64,000 nucleotides of DNA from Corynebacterium sp. 74A (GTDB lineage: Bacteria > Actinomycetota > Actinomycetes > Mycobacteriales > Mycobacteriaceae). The stretch covers positions 1 to 64,000 of the forward strand of contig NZ_PQMG01000006.1 of the NCBI RefSeq assembly GCF_008930665.1, in the 5' to 3' direction. Of the stretch, positions 45,315 to 56,000 are shown piece by piece; within the stretch, counting starts at the first letter, position 1; each line of letters opens with the position of its first letter. The notes beneath the pieces were generated by a model, which was given only the letters and a program-made list of their open reading frames with translations, had not been told where the DNA came from and ran no database searches. Both the position numbers and the translations under genes were made by a program.

Positions 45315-45605
45315 TCGGCCCCGAGGGGCTATAATTGGGGCATACTACGCACAGGGGCGCTATTCATAACGTGACAAAACTCTGTGGCCCCGCATATGCC
45401 ACTGGAAAGCCCCGAGGACGGGCGATTCCAAAGGTTCCAGCCCTCATCTATCGGGGCAACCAATAGTAGGCACTCCCAAAGGCTGACCGCACCAAGCCGG
45501 CGTGTACAGGGGTTTTATTTTCTTGGTGCTCCCCACGACATCCTGCTTCCTAGCTCCCGGCACAGCGGCCCCCACGGCTGAGGTGGCAGCACTAAGCTGA
45601 AGGGC
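45315..45605 (+). other. Gene-free region with an isolated TATAAT box
   Basis: A perfect -10 hexamer TATAAT (45330-45335) stands 271 bp before the next gene, with no clear -35. Between them no frame of convincing length or composition is seen. The region could be a long 5' leader of the transporter gene or encode a small RNA. I recognise no known riboswitch. Confidence 0.4.
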
Positions 45606-46613
45606 ATGCGCTCGAGATTCACTCTGCGACCACCAGACCCTTTGATCGTACTCATTCTGTGCGCGGTCATTGTGGCGATCGTCCTACCCGCCCGCGGGTG
45701 GTTTGCCGATGCCTTTTCCGTGGCCACTCAGCTCGCCATCGCCCTGCTCTTCTACCTCTATGGTGCGCGGCTCTCGCCGCGAGAAGCACTGGCTGGATTG
45801 AAGCACTGGCGGCTGCACCTGACGATCCTCGCCTTTACCTTCGTGGTCTTTCCGCTCATCGGAATCGCCCTCACCCCGCTCAAGGCGATACTGTCGACCG
45901 GGCTCTATCTGGGCATCGTCTATCTCACGCTCACGCCCTCCACAGTGCAGTCCTCGGTGGCCTTTACCTCTATTGCCCGCGGCAACGTCGCTGGGGCGAT
46001 CGTCAGCGCCTCGCTCTCCAATCTGCTGGGCGTGGTCCTCACCCCGCTTTTGGTCATGCTCATCATGGCCCAGGGCACAGGCATCACCGTGGGGCCGGAG
46101 GTATTCATCAAAATCGCCGTGCAGCTTCTCCTGCCCTTCGTGGCGGGACAGCTCACGCGGCGTTGGACCGGCCGCTGGGCCGCCGCCACAGGCACCAAGA
46201 TCGTCGACCGCGGCTCCATCACCATGGTGGTGTACTCGGCCTTCTCCGCGGGCATGGTCTCCGGCATCTGGGACACCGTGGACGTGGGGGAGATCCTCTT
46301 TCTCATCGGCTTCTCCATCGTGCTGGTGGCCTTCATGCTGTGGCTTACCCGTTGGGTCGCTGCGCGCCTCGGCTTTGATCCCCAGGATCAAAAGGCCATT
46401 CAGTTCTGCGGCACCAAGAAGTCCCTTGCCACGGGCCTACCCATGGGTGCTGTGATCTTCGGCCCCGTGGAAGTAAGCTTGCTCATCGTTCCGCTCATGA
46501 TCTTCCATCAGGTGCAGCTCATGATGTGCTCCTGGCTGGCCGCCCGCTATGCCCGCTCGCAGGAGAGCGACAGCGGCGAGAGCGCCGAGAGCACTCGGCA
46601 GCACAGCAGCTAA
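45606..46613 (+). CDS. Bile acid:sodium symporter (BASS)/YfeH-like transporter
   Basis: 335 residues with about ten membrane helices. Family features are LTLTPSTVQSSVAFTSIARGNVAGAIVSASLSNLLGV (the GN-containing discontinuous helix) and FCGTKKSLATGLPMG near the end. These match the SBF-like/YfeH branch of the BASS superfamily. Natural substrates of that branch are uncertain. The C-terminal 25 residues are hydrophilic and Ser-rich. The ATG at 45606 follows AAGCTGAAGGGC. The unknown gene at 46655 follows after 41 bp and is probably cotranscribed. Confidence 0.87.
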   Translation: MRSRFTLRPPDPLIVLILCAVIVAIVLPARGWFADAFSVATQLAIALLFYLYGARLSPREALAGLKHWRLHLTILAFTFVVFPLIGIALTPLKAILSTGLYLGIVYLTLTPSTVQSSVAFTSIARGNVAGAIVSASLSNLLGVVLTPLLVMLIMAQGTGITVGPEVFIKIAVQLLLPFVAGQLTRRWTGRWAAATGTKIVDRGSITMVVYSAFSAGMVSGIWDTVDVGEILFLIGFSIVLVAFMLWLTRWVAARLGFDPQDQKAIQFCGTKKSLATGLPMGAVIFGPVEVSLLIVPLMIFHQVQLMMCSWLAARYARSQESDSGESAESTRQHSS

Positions 46614-46654
46614 GAACCCCGTCCGCACACCCGTATCGAGGAGGTTTCCACCCC

Positions 46655-47032
46655 ATGTCCCACCCGCAGAGCTCGCAAAGCCGACACAGCCCACAGCCGA
46701 GCGGCAGCGACGCGCAGACGCTCTACGTGCGCATCAGCATGGCCATCGAGGCCCAAGCGATCACTCATGTCGCGGAACTGGAGGAGATCGACACCCAGCA
46801 GTGCCGCATGCTGCGCGTCCTCGAGCTCAAGGGCCCAGCGGATAGCTCCCATCGCACCCACGAGATCACCGGCTCCGCCGTGCTCACCGCCGAGGGTAGC
46901 TTCGCCCTTGAAGGCATGGACGCTCCGCCGAACCCGGTGGTACCGCACCCGAATCTCTATGGGAACTTCGAAGACATCGTCGCCAGCCCGCTCACTGCCG
47001 CAGAGTTCGAGGAGTACTGGTCGCAGCGCTGA
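46655..47032 (+). CDS. Protein of unknown function
   Basis: 125 residues, soluble. The first 30 residues are Ser/Gln/Pro-rich and probably disordered. The remainder reads as a small alpha/beta domain: QTLYVRISMAIEAQAITHVAELEEIDTQQCR, then VLELKGPADSSHRTHEITGSAVLTAEG. I do not recognise the family. The ATG at 46655 is supported by GAGGAGG nine bases upstream; the longer frame overlaps the transporter gene. It ends before a parS-containing terminator shared with the convergent yqgE gene. Confidence 0.65.
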   Translation: MSHPQSSQSRHSPQPSGSDAQTLYVRISMAIEAQAITHVAELEEIDTQQCRMLRVLELKGPADSSHRTHEITGSAVLTAEGSFALEGMDAPPNPVVPHPNLYGNFEDIVASPLTAAEFEEYWSQR

Positions 47033-47065
47033 TCCTCGTAGCCGCGGAGCAGCCACTCCGAGACA

Positions 47066-47110
47066 AGAAAAACCCGGATGTTTCACGTGAAACATCCGGG
47101 CCTTTTTAAT
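47066..47110. terminator. Bidirectional terminator built on a parS palindrome
   Basis: A perfect 28-bp palindrome (47073-47100: CCCGG + AT + parS core + AT + CCGGG) is flanked by AAAAA on the left and CCTTTTTAATT on the right. It is thus an intrinsic terminator in both directions between two convergent genes. The 16-bp parS lies at its centre. Confidence 0.85.
47079..47094. other. parS site 6 (inside a terminator stem)
   Basis: TGTTTCACGTGAAACA, exact, forming the middle of the terminator palindrome. Confidence 0.93.
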
Positions 47111-47711
47111 TCTCTTCGTACTCCGAGGTGAAGGTACTAAATACCGACATCGGGAAGTCTTGGCGCTTGAGGATATCGCCCCAAACATCCACCATACGTC
47201 CCGCAGTGACATCAGAGGGGAGTGCTGGAGCGACAAACCAATGACCGAGCTGGATCTCCTTCTTGAGTTCACCGGGTTCCCACACCTTGTGCCCGGCGAC
47301 AAAGCGCACGCTTTCCACATAGGGTTCAAAGGCCTCCGGCGGATGCTGCAGATTGAGTACCACGATGCGATTGCTGAGCACATCCCAGAAATCGCCCTTC
47401 TCGGCCTTCACGCCAGGCCGGAGCACGGCCACGGCTAGGGCCCCTTCTGGGCTAGTTGCGCCGCCGACATAGAACACTGGGGGAGTGCAGAGCAGATCGG
47501 ACCACTCCGGCAGCACATTAGCCACCGCCATCTCGGAGGGCATTGTCAAGCTCAGCGCCATCGTGCGTTGTTCGGAGTATTCGATCACGAGCAGAGCATC
47601 GCGCTTATGCGGCCCAAACTCAGATTCGTGATCTTGCACCAGCACGGCGCCCACCTCGATGGGATTGCGTTCCATAGCGCTGAAGAGATTATCTCCGAAA
47701 TACTGTTCCAT
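47106..47711 (-). CDS. YqgE/AlgH family protein
   Basis: 201 residues of the UPF0301/DUF179 family. The start LFSAMERNPIEVGAVLVQDHESEFG stands for the usual motif that ends in an Asn-Arg pair. VFYVGGATSPEGALAVAVL and RFVAGHKVWEPGELKKEIQLGHWFVAPA (the family's GYAGW region, here AGHKVW) follow. No biochemical function is established. It lies 13 bp behind the CCA-adding enzyme gene on the same strand, a common actinobacterial arrangement. Confidence 0.88.
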   Translation of the reverse strand: MEQYFGDNLFSAMERNPIEVGAVLVQDHESEFGPHKRDALLVIEYSEQRTMALSLTMPSEMAVANVLPEWSDLLCTPPVFYVGGATSPEGALAVAVLRPGVKAEKGDFWDVLSNRIVVLNLQHPPEAFEPYVESVRFVAGHKVWEPGELKKEIQLGHWFVAPALPSDVTAGRMVDVWGDILKRQDFPMSVFSTFTSEYEEN

Positions 47712-47724
47712 GGCGGTGTGTCCT

Positions 47725-49143
47725 TTAGTTCTGTTCCTGCCACCACGAGCGTAGTGCCGCGATGGCGTCGTCGCGCTCCATGGGGCCCTGATCCAATCGG
47801 AGCTCCTTCAAGTATGACCACGCACGGCCCACCTCGGGTCCGGGCGGGAGCTCGAGAATCTCCATGATGTCGTTGCCGTTGAGATCCGGGCGGACGGCGG
47901 CTAGGTTTTCCTTCTCGGCGAGATCAGCGATGCGCTGTTCCAGCTCATCATAGGCCCGCTTGAGCCGCTGGGACTTGCGCTTATTGCGGGTGGTGCAATC
48001 CGAGCGCACCAGCTTATTGAGCTGCGGCAGCAGTTCACCGGCGTCATTGGCATAGCGACGCACCCCGGAGTCGGACCACGGCGCATCGCTGTAGCCATAG
48101 AAGCGCATGTGCAAAAACACCAGCTGCGATACGTCCTTGACCACCTGCTTGGGATACTTCAGGGCGCGCAGGCGCTGGCGCACCATCTTCGCTCCCACGA
48201 CCTCGTGCTGGTGGAAGCTCACGGCACCGCCCTCGTGGAACTCGCGGGTCGCGGGCTTGCCGATATCGTGCATGAGCGCCGCCCAGCGCAGCACTAGGTC
48301 GGGGCCGTCATCGCCCTCGTGCTCTGTGACATTACGCAGTACCCGCTTCGAGTGGACGTAGACGTCCTTGTGCTGTTTGTGCTCGTCCTGGGTAAGACGC
48401 AGCGCGGGAACCTCGGGGAGCACATGATCGGCCAGTCCGCTCTCGACCATCACGTCGATACCGGCCCATGGGGCGCGGCCGAGCATGAGTTTGCTCATCT
48501 CCATCTGCACCCGCTCGGCGGTGATGCGCGTAATTTCGCCGCTCATCTCCGTCATCGCCTGCTGTACTCGCGGCGCCACGGTGCACTCCAGCTGGGAGAC
48601 GAAACGGGCGGCGCGCAGCATACGCAGCGGATCATCGTGGAAGGACTGCTCCGGGGTGGCTGGGGTATCGAGCAGCCCCGCTTGGAGGTCGCTCAACCCC
48701 TCCATGGGGTCGTGCAGCTCCACGTCCCCCTCGGGGGTGATGCGCACGGCCATGGCATTGACCTTAAAGTCGCGGCGCACCAGATCGCCCTCAAGGCTAT
48801 CGCCGAAGCGCACCTCCGGGTTGCGGGAGCTGCCATCGTAAGTATCACTACGGAAGGTAGTGATCTCGATCTGCGCGTCGTCTTTCTCTGCAGACACGGT
48901 GCCGAATTCGATACCGGTGTCCCATACCGCCGGGGCATAGGACTGCAGTATCTGCATGATCAGCTCCGGGCGCGCCGAGGTGGTGAAGTCATAGTCCATG
49001 CCACCGCGGTCGAGAAAAGCGTCACGAACACTGCCGCCTACGAGGTACAGCGGGTGCTGGTGAGCGTCGAAAAGCGCTGCAAGATCTGCAAATCTGTGGC
49101 CAATTTCGCGCAGCCGGTTAAATCCCGGCAGTGCATCGGACAT
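47725..49143 (-). CDS. CCA tRNA nucleotidyltransferase
   Basis: 472 residues. The class II nucleotidyltransferase head has GGSVRDAFLDR and the catalytic DYDFTTSA (two aspartates). RRDFKVNAMAV and the ATP/CTP-selecting region (EDPLRMLRA-like, here DDPLRMLRAARFVSQL) follow. An HD domain with LRWAALMHDIGKPATR lies near residue 265, and the C-terminal anticodon-side helices complete it. It adds or repairs the 3' CCA of tRNAs. It diverges from the NUDIX gene, as in mycobacteria (pcnA next to a mutT-like gene). Confidence 0.95.
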   Translation of the reverse strand: MSDALPGFNRLREIGHRFADLAALFDAHQHPLYLVGGSVRDAFLDRGGMDYDFTTSARPELIMQILQSYAPAVWDTGIEFGTVSAEKDDAQIEITTFRSDTYDGSSRNPEVRFGDSLEGDLVRRDFKVNAMAVRITPEGDVELHDPMEGLSDLQAGLLDTPATPEQSFHDDPLRMLRAARFVSQLECTVAPRVQQAMTEMSGEITRITAERVQMEMSKLMLGRAPWAGIDVMVESGLADHVLPEVPALRLTQDEHKQHKDVYVHSKRVLRNVTEHEGDDGPDLVLRWAALMHDIGKPATREFHEGGAVSFHQHEVVGAKMVRQRLRALKYPKQVVKDVSQLVFLHMRFYGYSDAPWSDSGVRRYANDAGELLPQLNKLVRSDCTTRNKRKSQRLKRAYDELEQRIADLAEKENLAAVRPDLNGNDIMEILELPPGPEVGRAWSYLKELRLDQGPMERDDAIAALRSWWQEQN

Positions 49144-49252
49144 GAATCTCCTCCGATTCCTTGCACAGTGCGGCGACCCCCTCCTGGCGTCACCGTATAT
49201 GTGTGATGAGTCTACTCGTGATGTCGAAGTACCAACCGGCGGCTGGTCACGA

Positions 49253-49258
49253 TACGAT
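49253..49258 (+). promoter_or_regulatory. -10 box of the NUDIX gene (leaderless)
   Basis: TACGAT followed after 7 bases by the ATG at 49266. A leaderless start is likely, although AAGGG also sits directly before the ATG. Confidence 0.4.
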
Positions 49259-49265
49259 CAAGGGA

Positions 49266-50294
49266 ATGAGTACCACGAGCAGCAACGCCGAAAATTCGGC
49301 GCAGCGAACAAGCGAGTCTAGCAGCACTGCAGGCTCCGGTTCCAGCGGAAACACGAGCCCCAGCACGACGAGGGGCCGGTCTCGTGGTGCCTCCACCCGT
49401 CGATCGCGGCGCCGCACCCACACCCCAGCGCACACCCCGCCCCCTGCCGATGCAGGTAGCGAGGCTAACTCCGAGGCTTCCGGTTCCTCGCGTTCGAATT
49501 CTGCGCGCTCCGGCTCGGAGGGCGGGCGGCGACGCCGGCGCCAGCGCGGCGGCCGTGGGGGACGGCAGAATGCCCACCGCAACTCCCGCCCCCACACCTC
49601 AGAGAACGAGGGCGAGGCATCCACCCAGTCCGGCGAGGGCTCCTCGCGGCGACGGCGCGGCACGTCCGCCAAGCGCGGGGGGCGCGGTGGCGCGCAGGGC
49701 CAGAAGAAGCAGAAGCGGGGCAAAAACCAGCGCCCGCAGAATGCGCACCGCCCGCGTCGCGGCGATAAGGGCCGAGGCGGACAGCACTCCATGCCCACCT
49801 CTATTGAAACCTCGGCGGGCGGCTTGGTGGCCTCCGGTCTGGCGGAGGCCGTGGATGAGAACGGAGCAGTGGATCTGTCCCGTATCTATGTGGCGTTGAT
49901 TGGCCGCGTGGATCGCCGCGGCCGTCTGTTGTGGTCGATGCCGAAGGGCCATGTGGAAAATGGCGAGGCCCATACCGCCACTGCGGAACGCGAGGTGTGG
50001 GAGGAAACCGGCATCAAGGGCGAGGTTTTGGGCGAGCTAGGGGTGATTGATTATTGGTTTGTCTCCGATGGCACGCGCATCCATAAGACGGTGCACCATC
50101 ATCTTTTGGCCTATGTGGACGGGGATTTAAACGATGATGACCCCGAGGTCACCGAGGTATCGTGGGTACCAGCGAATTCTCTGATCGAACGCTTGGCCTA
50201 TGCCGATGAGCGCAAATTGGCGCGCACGGCCCATTCTCTGATGCGGGAATGCGCGGTGCGCATGCACGCCGAGGGAAGGACAACACCACGGTGA
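49266..50294 (+). CDS. NUDIX hydrolase with long basic low-complexity N-terminus
   Basis: 342 residues. Residues 1-180 or so are Ser/Gly/Arg/Asn-rich and basic (many RRR and RGG patches, e.g. GGRGGRQ and [15 protein letters not shown]). The C-terminal part is a NUDIX domain whose box [23 protein letters not shown] fits GX5EX7REUXEEXGU completely. NUDIX enzymes hydrolyse nucleoside diphosphates linked to other groups. RGG-like tails often bind RNA, which is a guess here. The longer upstream frame is not supported. It overlaps the DUF6049 gene by 4 bp (GTGA) and opens the conserved murJ cluster. Confidence 0.9.
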   Translation: MSTTSSNAENSAQRTSESSSTAGSGSSGNTSPSTTRGRSRGASTRRSRRRTHTPAHTPPPADAGSEANSEASGSSRSNSARSGSEGGRRRRRQRGGRGGRQNAHRNSRPHTSENEGEASTQSGEGSSRRRRGTSAKRGGRGGAQGQKKQKRGKNQRPQNAHRPRRGDKGRGGQHSMPTSIETSAGGLVASGLAEAVDENGAVDLSRIYVALIGRVDRRGRLLWSMPKGHVENGEAHTATAEREVWEETGIKGEVLGELGVIDYWFVSDGTRIHKTVHHHLLAYVDGDLNDDDPEVTEVSWVPANSLIERLAYADERKLARTAHSLMRECAVRMHAEGRTTPR

Positions 50295-53026
50295 GTCGTA
50301 CGCGTCGTCTAGCCGCGTCTGTGGTGGTAGCAGCGGTGGCCGCCACGACGCCGCCCGCCCTTGCCCCGCAGGCTGCGGCTTTTCCGGTGGTGCTCGACCC
50401 GAGCGATCCCCAGGTAGCGCAACAATGGGTCAATCCCTATATTCGCGCCGAGGATAAGGCCTCGCCGCTGCGGGTGGAGATCTCCCCGCTGGAGCAGTCC
50501 CATTGGGATCCCACGCGCCCTTTTCGGGTGCGGGTGAGCATCACCAATACCGCGGATACCTCGATCTCGGACGTCTCGCTCACACTCTATCGAGGAGACG
50601 CCACGACTGACCCCGAGCACGCCGCCACCATGATGACGGTGGGCCTTGAGGCCTATCCTTATTCCCTCACCGGGGAGGAGGATCTGCGCATCGACGCCGG
50701 CGAGAAGCGCGAACTCACGCTCACCGTCCCCCCGGGCGCCAGCGCGGATCGGATCCGGCCCGGCGTCTATCCCTTCCTGATCTGGGTGGGGGCCACGGGG
50801 CCAGCGGGGGCGAGTTCCACCACGGAACGTTTTCTTGTGCCCACCGATCCGCTCAGCCCTGCCTCGGCGCTTGTCGACGCCGCCCCGCAGGAACAGTCTC
50901 CTCCTGATGCAGAGGAGCCGGCCCCGCCGAGTGGCCTGACCATGCTGCTGCCGATTACCGCCTCCACAGACATCACCCCGGGCGAAACGGGGGAGGCTCC
51001 CGCCCAGCCGACCTTGTATCTGCGTGATGATGAGCTAGCCTCCACGATCGTCTCGGGTGGGCGCCTCGATCAGCTCCTCGATACCTATATCGAGCGCACC
51101 TCGAACAATGCGGCGCTGCAGGATGCCACCTGCCTGGCGGTGGATCCGCAGCTGCTCGCCGCGGTGGATCGCATGAGCGATGGGTATCGCGTCTCCGATA
51201 GCAGGCCCTCTCCGGTGGCGCCGGCGGCGCGGCTGCGGGACCGTTGGGATACCCCCTCCGAGGAGAGCCTGTCTGCAGCGGGTTCGAGCCCCGTGGTGGC
51301 GGGGGAGTGGATCGCGAAGCTCCACCGCGCCGCCGAGAATCACTGCGTGGTGGCGCTGCCCTGGGCGAATGCCGACCTCAATGCGGTGGCGTCCACCGGT
51401 AATCAGTGGCTGGCCCGCGAGGCCGTCACCCGCGGCCGGCTGACGGTGGAGGAGATCCTCGACCGGCCGGTAACTAGCTCGGTGGTGATCCCCACTGCCG
51501 GCTATATGACGGATCGCGCCGAGAGCGTGATCCACACCGCCTCCTCAGGACTCACTCCCGACGAGGCGTGGGTGCGGCAGCGGCGGCAGGGCGGCCAGCA
51601 GAATGTCTATGACGAAGCCCCAGATGTGCTCACCCAAGACGAGGCTCCGCAGGAAGAGCAGATCCCCGATCCCACTCTGGGCCGCGCCGAGGTGCTGCTC
51701 GCAGATTCCACCGCGGCACCCGCGGGGGAGCGGATCCATCCGGTGGGCTATAACTCTGGCCTGGCCACGCTCGTGGCGCGTATGGGCAGCGCCCCAGTCA
51801 CCACGGCCTATTCGGATCCGCGCTACCGCTTCGATTACACCCTGGACTCCACCCCAGCCCGCCGCCAGAGCGCCGCGGCCGCCCTCGAGCTCGCCGCAAT
51901 GAACGCCTATCAGGCGGGAGAGCCGCTGCTGGTGCTCCCTCCGGCGCAGTTGAGCAGCAATGATGCCGATAGCCTCTTGGATAGCGCCCAGTTTGTGCTC
52001 AATGCGCGGATCAGCGCGCCCATGGCTATCACGGACTATCTGGCTACCGCCGCCGCCCCGACCGGGGCACGGGAGGTGGTGGATCCGGCGGCAATGAGCG
52101 ACCGCGAGATCATCACCACCAGCCAGCAGCTGCGCTATACCGACGAGGTCACTCGCCTCATGGTGCGCGATCCCAATATCGCGCTCACCCCCTATGGTTT
52201 TTCTGCGCCGCTACGCCAAGGCATTCTGCGCGCCTTGAGCCGCACCGAACGCGATACTCTGCGCCGCCATACCGCCGCCACCGAGCGCGCAGATCGCGGC
52301 ATCACGGGCAACCGGGCGATGCTCATGGAATTGCGCGATGCCGTGGCCCTGCTGCCGCCGGGCAACGTCTACACCCGCACCAGCAACTCCTCGCCGCTGT
52401 TGATCGTGGCCCGCAATGGCCTGCCGCTGCCGGTGGATTCCCATATCGGCTATTCCGCTCCAGAGAATGTGAGATTAGAGCTGCCCACGCAGCTGCGCAT
52501 CCCCGCCAAGGGTTCCATCACCACGGAACTGACGGCCATGATCCCCGACGATGACCAGCGCACGGATCTCGAACTCTTCCTGCTCACCCCCACTGACACC
52601 TTGATCAGTAATCCCGTGGATATCTCGGTGCAGACCCGCGGCACCACCATCAACCGCTGGCTCGCTGGAGTGCTCTTGGTGATGCTCGTGGGGCTGATAG
52701 CGCTGCGCACGAATAAGCGTCGCCGCGCCCGATCGGCGCGCCAGCCGCGTACCGCGGCGGCGCGGGCCATGGCCCGCGCTGAGGCCGCCAGCACCGACAA
52801 CCAGCAGCGCCACCACCGCAGGGACGTGGATAGGCGGGGCCGCCAGGAGGCGGCGCGACGCACCCAGCATCTGCCGCGTCGTCATGCTCACCACCACCCA
52901 GGGCCGAGTCCCGGGGATGACCCGCCTGGGCCACCCCGCAGCAGACAACGCAGACCGAGACGAACCCCGCCGCCGAGAACACCGGGGGATGAGAGCCGCT
53001 CCTCGCGCCGATCGAGGGACAGCTAG
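50291..53026 (+). CDS. DUF6049 family secreted/membrane-anchored protein
   Basis: 911 residues. An N-terminal signal peptide ([27 protein letters not shown]) is followed by a large extracytoplasmic part with beta-rich segments ([22 protein letters not shown]) and a TIM-like central domain. One C-terminal helix ([20 protein letters not shown]) precedes a very basic cytoplasmic tail of about 110 residues. The order NUDIX-DUF6049-murJ is conserved in mycobacteria (DUF6049 = Rv3909). It is probably an envelope protein that works with MurJ. GTG at 50291 overlaps the upstream stop; longer starts lack a Shine-Dalgarno. Confidence 0.87.
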   Translation: MSRTRRLAASVVVAAVAATTPPALAPQAAAFPVVLDPSDPQVAQQWVNPYIRAEDKASPLRVEISPLEQSHWDPTRPFRVRVSITNTADTSISDVSLTLYRGDATTDPEHAATMMTVGLEAYPYSLTGEEDLRIDAGEKRELTLTVPPGASADRIRPGVYPFLIWVGATGPAGASSTTERFLVPTDPLSPASALVDAAPQEQSPPDAEEPAPPSGLTMLLPITASTDITPGETGEAPAQPTLYLRDDELASTIVSGGRLDQLLDTYIERTSNNAALQDATCLAVDPQLLAAVDRMSDGYRVSDSRPSPVAPAARLRDRWDTPSEESLSAAGSSPVVAGEWIAKLHRAAENHCVVALPWANADLNAVASTGNQWLAREAVTRGRLTVEEILDRPVTSSVVIPTAGYMTDRAESVIHTASSGLTPDEAWVRQRRQGGQQNVYDEAPDVLTQDEAPQEEQIPDPTLGRAEVLLADSTAAPAGERIHPVGYNSGLATLVARMGSAPVTTAYSDPRYRFDYTLDSTPARRQSAAAALELAAMNAYQAGEPLLVLPPAQLSSNDADSLLDSAQFVLNARISAPMAITDYLATAAAPTGAREVVDPAAMSDREIITTSQQLRYTDEVTRLMVRDPNIALTPYGFSAPLRQGILRALSRTERDTLRRHTAATERADRGITGNRAMLMELRDAVALLPPGNVYTRTSNSSPLLIVARNGLPLPVDSHIGYSAPENVRLELPTQLRIPAKGSITTELTAMIPDDDQRTDLELFLLTPTDTLISNPVDISVQTRGTTINRWLAGVLLVMLVGLIALRTNKRRRARSARQPRTAAARAMARAEAASTDNQQRHHRRDVDRRGRQEAARRTQHLPRRHAHHHPGPSPGDDPPGPPRSRQRRPRRTPPPRTPGDESRSSRRSRDS

Positions 53027-53047
53027 AAGACGAAACGTGGTTGAGAA

Positions 53048-56000
53048 GTGACAGACAAGCACACGCCAGCAGCGGGCCAGCGGCCCGGCTTACGCGGCCG
53101 CATCGTACCGCCGGCGCCGCCCGCGCCGCTCCCCGAATCCAGACCTAGCGTTCAGGAAAAGCGGAAGCAGCGGCTGGAGAGCCAGCACAGCGATCACTCG
53201 CAGCTGGCCGCCGAACCGGCCCAGGCGCTCTATGAGGCGCAGCAGGAGCCCGTCACCGCGGCCGGAACGTCCTCCCCGGTGGCCACCAAGGAGGAGGAGC
53301 AGGGAACCACCAGCGACTCCGATGTGGTGCGCGCCGGCGGCTCCATGGCCATTGCCACCCTGATTAGCCGTATCACCGGCTTTCTCCGCAACCTCGCCAT
53401 CGGCGCCACCCTCGGCTCGGCGGTGGGCTCGGCCTTCACCGTGGCCAATACGCTGCCCAATCTCGTTACCGAGATTGTGCTCGGCGCCGTGCTCACCTCC
53501 TTGGTGGTGCCGGTGCTGGTGCGCGCCGAGAAGGAAGATCCGGATAGGGGAGCGGCCTTCATTCGGCGGCTGTTCACCTTGGCGCTGACGCTGCTCATCG
53601 TCGTCACCACGCTCGCGGTGCTCACCGCGCCCTTGCTGACGCGACTCACCATTGACGATGAGGGCAAGGTCAATATCATTCAGGCCACCTCTTTCGCCTA
53701 TTTGGTGCTGCCGCAGATTCTCTTCTACGGCATCTTCTCGCTGTTCATGGCGGTGCTCAACACCAAGGGCGTGTTTCGTCCAGGGGCGTGGGCGCCGGTG
53801 TGGAACAACGTGGTGTGTCTGGCCACCTTCGCCCTCTACTGGATGGTGCCGGGGGCGCTGGATCCCGCCGAACAGGCCTCGGTGACAGACCCGCACGTGC
53901 TGCTGCTGGGTCTGGGCACCACCATGGGTGTGGTGGTGCAGGCGCTACTGCTGGTACCGCCGCTGCGGAAAAAGGGCATCGATCTGCGCCCGCTCTGGGG
54001 CATCGATGATCGGCTCAAAGAGTTCGCTGGGATGGCCATCGCCATCGTTATCTATGTGGCCATTTCGCAGCTGGGCTACATCGTGACCACCCGCATCGCC
54101 TCCAATGCCGATGCCCGCGCCCCGCTGATTTATCAGCAGGCCTGGCTGCTGCTGCAGGTGCCCTATGGCGTCATCGGTGTCACCCTCTTGACCGCTATCA
54201 TGCCGCGGCTGTCGCGCAACGCCGCCGAGGGCGATGATCAGGCCGTGGTGCGGGATCTCACGTGGGCCTCCAAGCTCACCTTCGCCGCCTTGATCCCGGT
54301 GATCGTGTTCTTCATGGCCTTTGGCACCAACATCGCCAATGCGCTCTTCGCTTATGGCCAATTCACTCCCTCCGAGGCCGATATCTTGGGTTGGACCCTG
54401 AGCTTCTCAGCCTTTACCCTCATTCCCTACGCCTTGGTGCTGCTGCACCTGCGCGTGTTCTATGCCCGCGAGGAGGCGTGGACACCCACCTTCATCATCG
54501 CAGGTATCACCACGGTGAAGATCCTGCTCTCGGCGGCCGCCCCCTTTGTGGCTACCTCCTCCTCGCGCGTGGTGATTCTGCTCGGCGCCGCCAATGGCTT
54601 TGGTTTTGTCAGCGGCGCGGTGATCGGTGTGTTCCTCCTGCGCCGCAAACTGGGATCGCTGCGCGGCAAGGAAATCATGACCTCCACCTTGTGGGTGATT
54701 GGTGCCTCGCTGGTGGGCGCCGGCGTGGGCCTCGTTATGGACTGGCTGCTGCAGCTGACCTTCTTCGGCGCGGCCTCCTCGGTGGTGATCATGCTACGCA
54801 CCGCGATCACCGGCACCGTATTCCTCATCGTCACCGCCATCGTGCTCTCCCGCTCGGGACTGCCCGAGGTCAGTGCCTTCGCCCGCCAGCTCAGCCGGGT
54901 GCCGGTGCTCAACCGCATGCTCCGCGCCCCGCAGGCGGACGAGGAGGACTCGGCGAACGAGGGGCTGCCCGCCGCCACCACCGCCGAGCTATCCACCCAG
55001 CTGGTCACCGTGGAGCACTTTACTGCCTCCCCGGTGCCGCCGCCGATGTCGGCCGGCGAGGTGCGCATCCCGCGCCTGGTCCCGGGTGCCGCTGTGGCCA
55101 ATGGCCGCTACCGCCTCCTGCGGGATTATGGTCGCGTCCCGGGCGCTCGCTTCTGGCACGCCCGCGATCAACGCACCGGCCAGCAGGTGGCGCTCGTGTT
55201 CGTGGACACCCAAGGCATGCAGATCCCCGCGGCTCCTGTCAGCCCCGCCACGGCCGCCCAGCGCGCCGCTGAGGTCACCCGCACCACCCGTGCCCTCGCG
55301 GAGCTCAACCATCCGGCGATCGCCGATAATATCCACGTGTTGCCCTATCGCGCGGGCTGCCTCGTGGTGGCGGACTGGGTGGAGGGCACCGCCTTGAACT
55401 CGCTCACCATCGGCGCCCAGTCCGGCTCTCAGCGCCAGCGTTTCACCGGCGCCAATCCACGCGCGGTGGCCTATGCCATGAGTTCGCTTCTCGACGCCGC
55501 CGCCACGGCCGAGGAGACCGGTATCTCGCTTGGCTTCGACCACTTTGATCGCATCCGTGTAAACACCGATGGCCGAGCCGTGCTCGCCTTCCCAGCGGTG
55601 TTGGAGAGCAACGATTATGGCCAAGATCTGCGCTATATTGCCAAGGCCGTGGAGCAGCTCGTGGAGGATGAGGGCGCCGGCCGGGATCTGAAGTATCTCA
55701 CCTCTCAGCTCTATGATGCCGACACGGTGAACCCCCGGGTGATGGCCGCTGACCTCTACGAGTTCGGTATGGGCTCGGATCATCCCGAACACTACCTCGA
55801 GGTGGCCGCGGATGCCGCGCCCGATCCCACCTCCTCGCCGGGCTTCGGCTCCAAGGGATATACCCGCGCCGGCCTCACCCTGGTCTCTATCGCCACGGTG
55901 GGCTTGGTGGTGCTGGTGGCGGCCTCCAGCGTCTATCTGCTCGGCATTGTCGGCGGCAACCGCGCCGATAGCCCAGTGAACTCGGACTCCATTTCTGGCG

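Noticed and set aside
45384..45581. 65-codon frame between trpA and the transporter
   Set aside because: Composition and lack of a ribosome-binding site do not support a gene; kept only as an unexplained region.
51270..51300. tRNA T-loop-like GGTTCGAGCCCC
   Set aside because: It lies inside the DUF6049 reading frame and no cloverleaf can be drawn around it.
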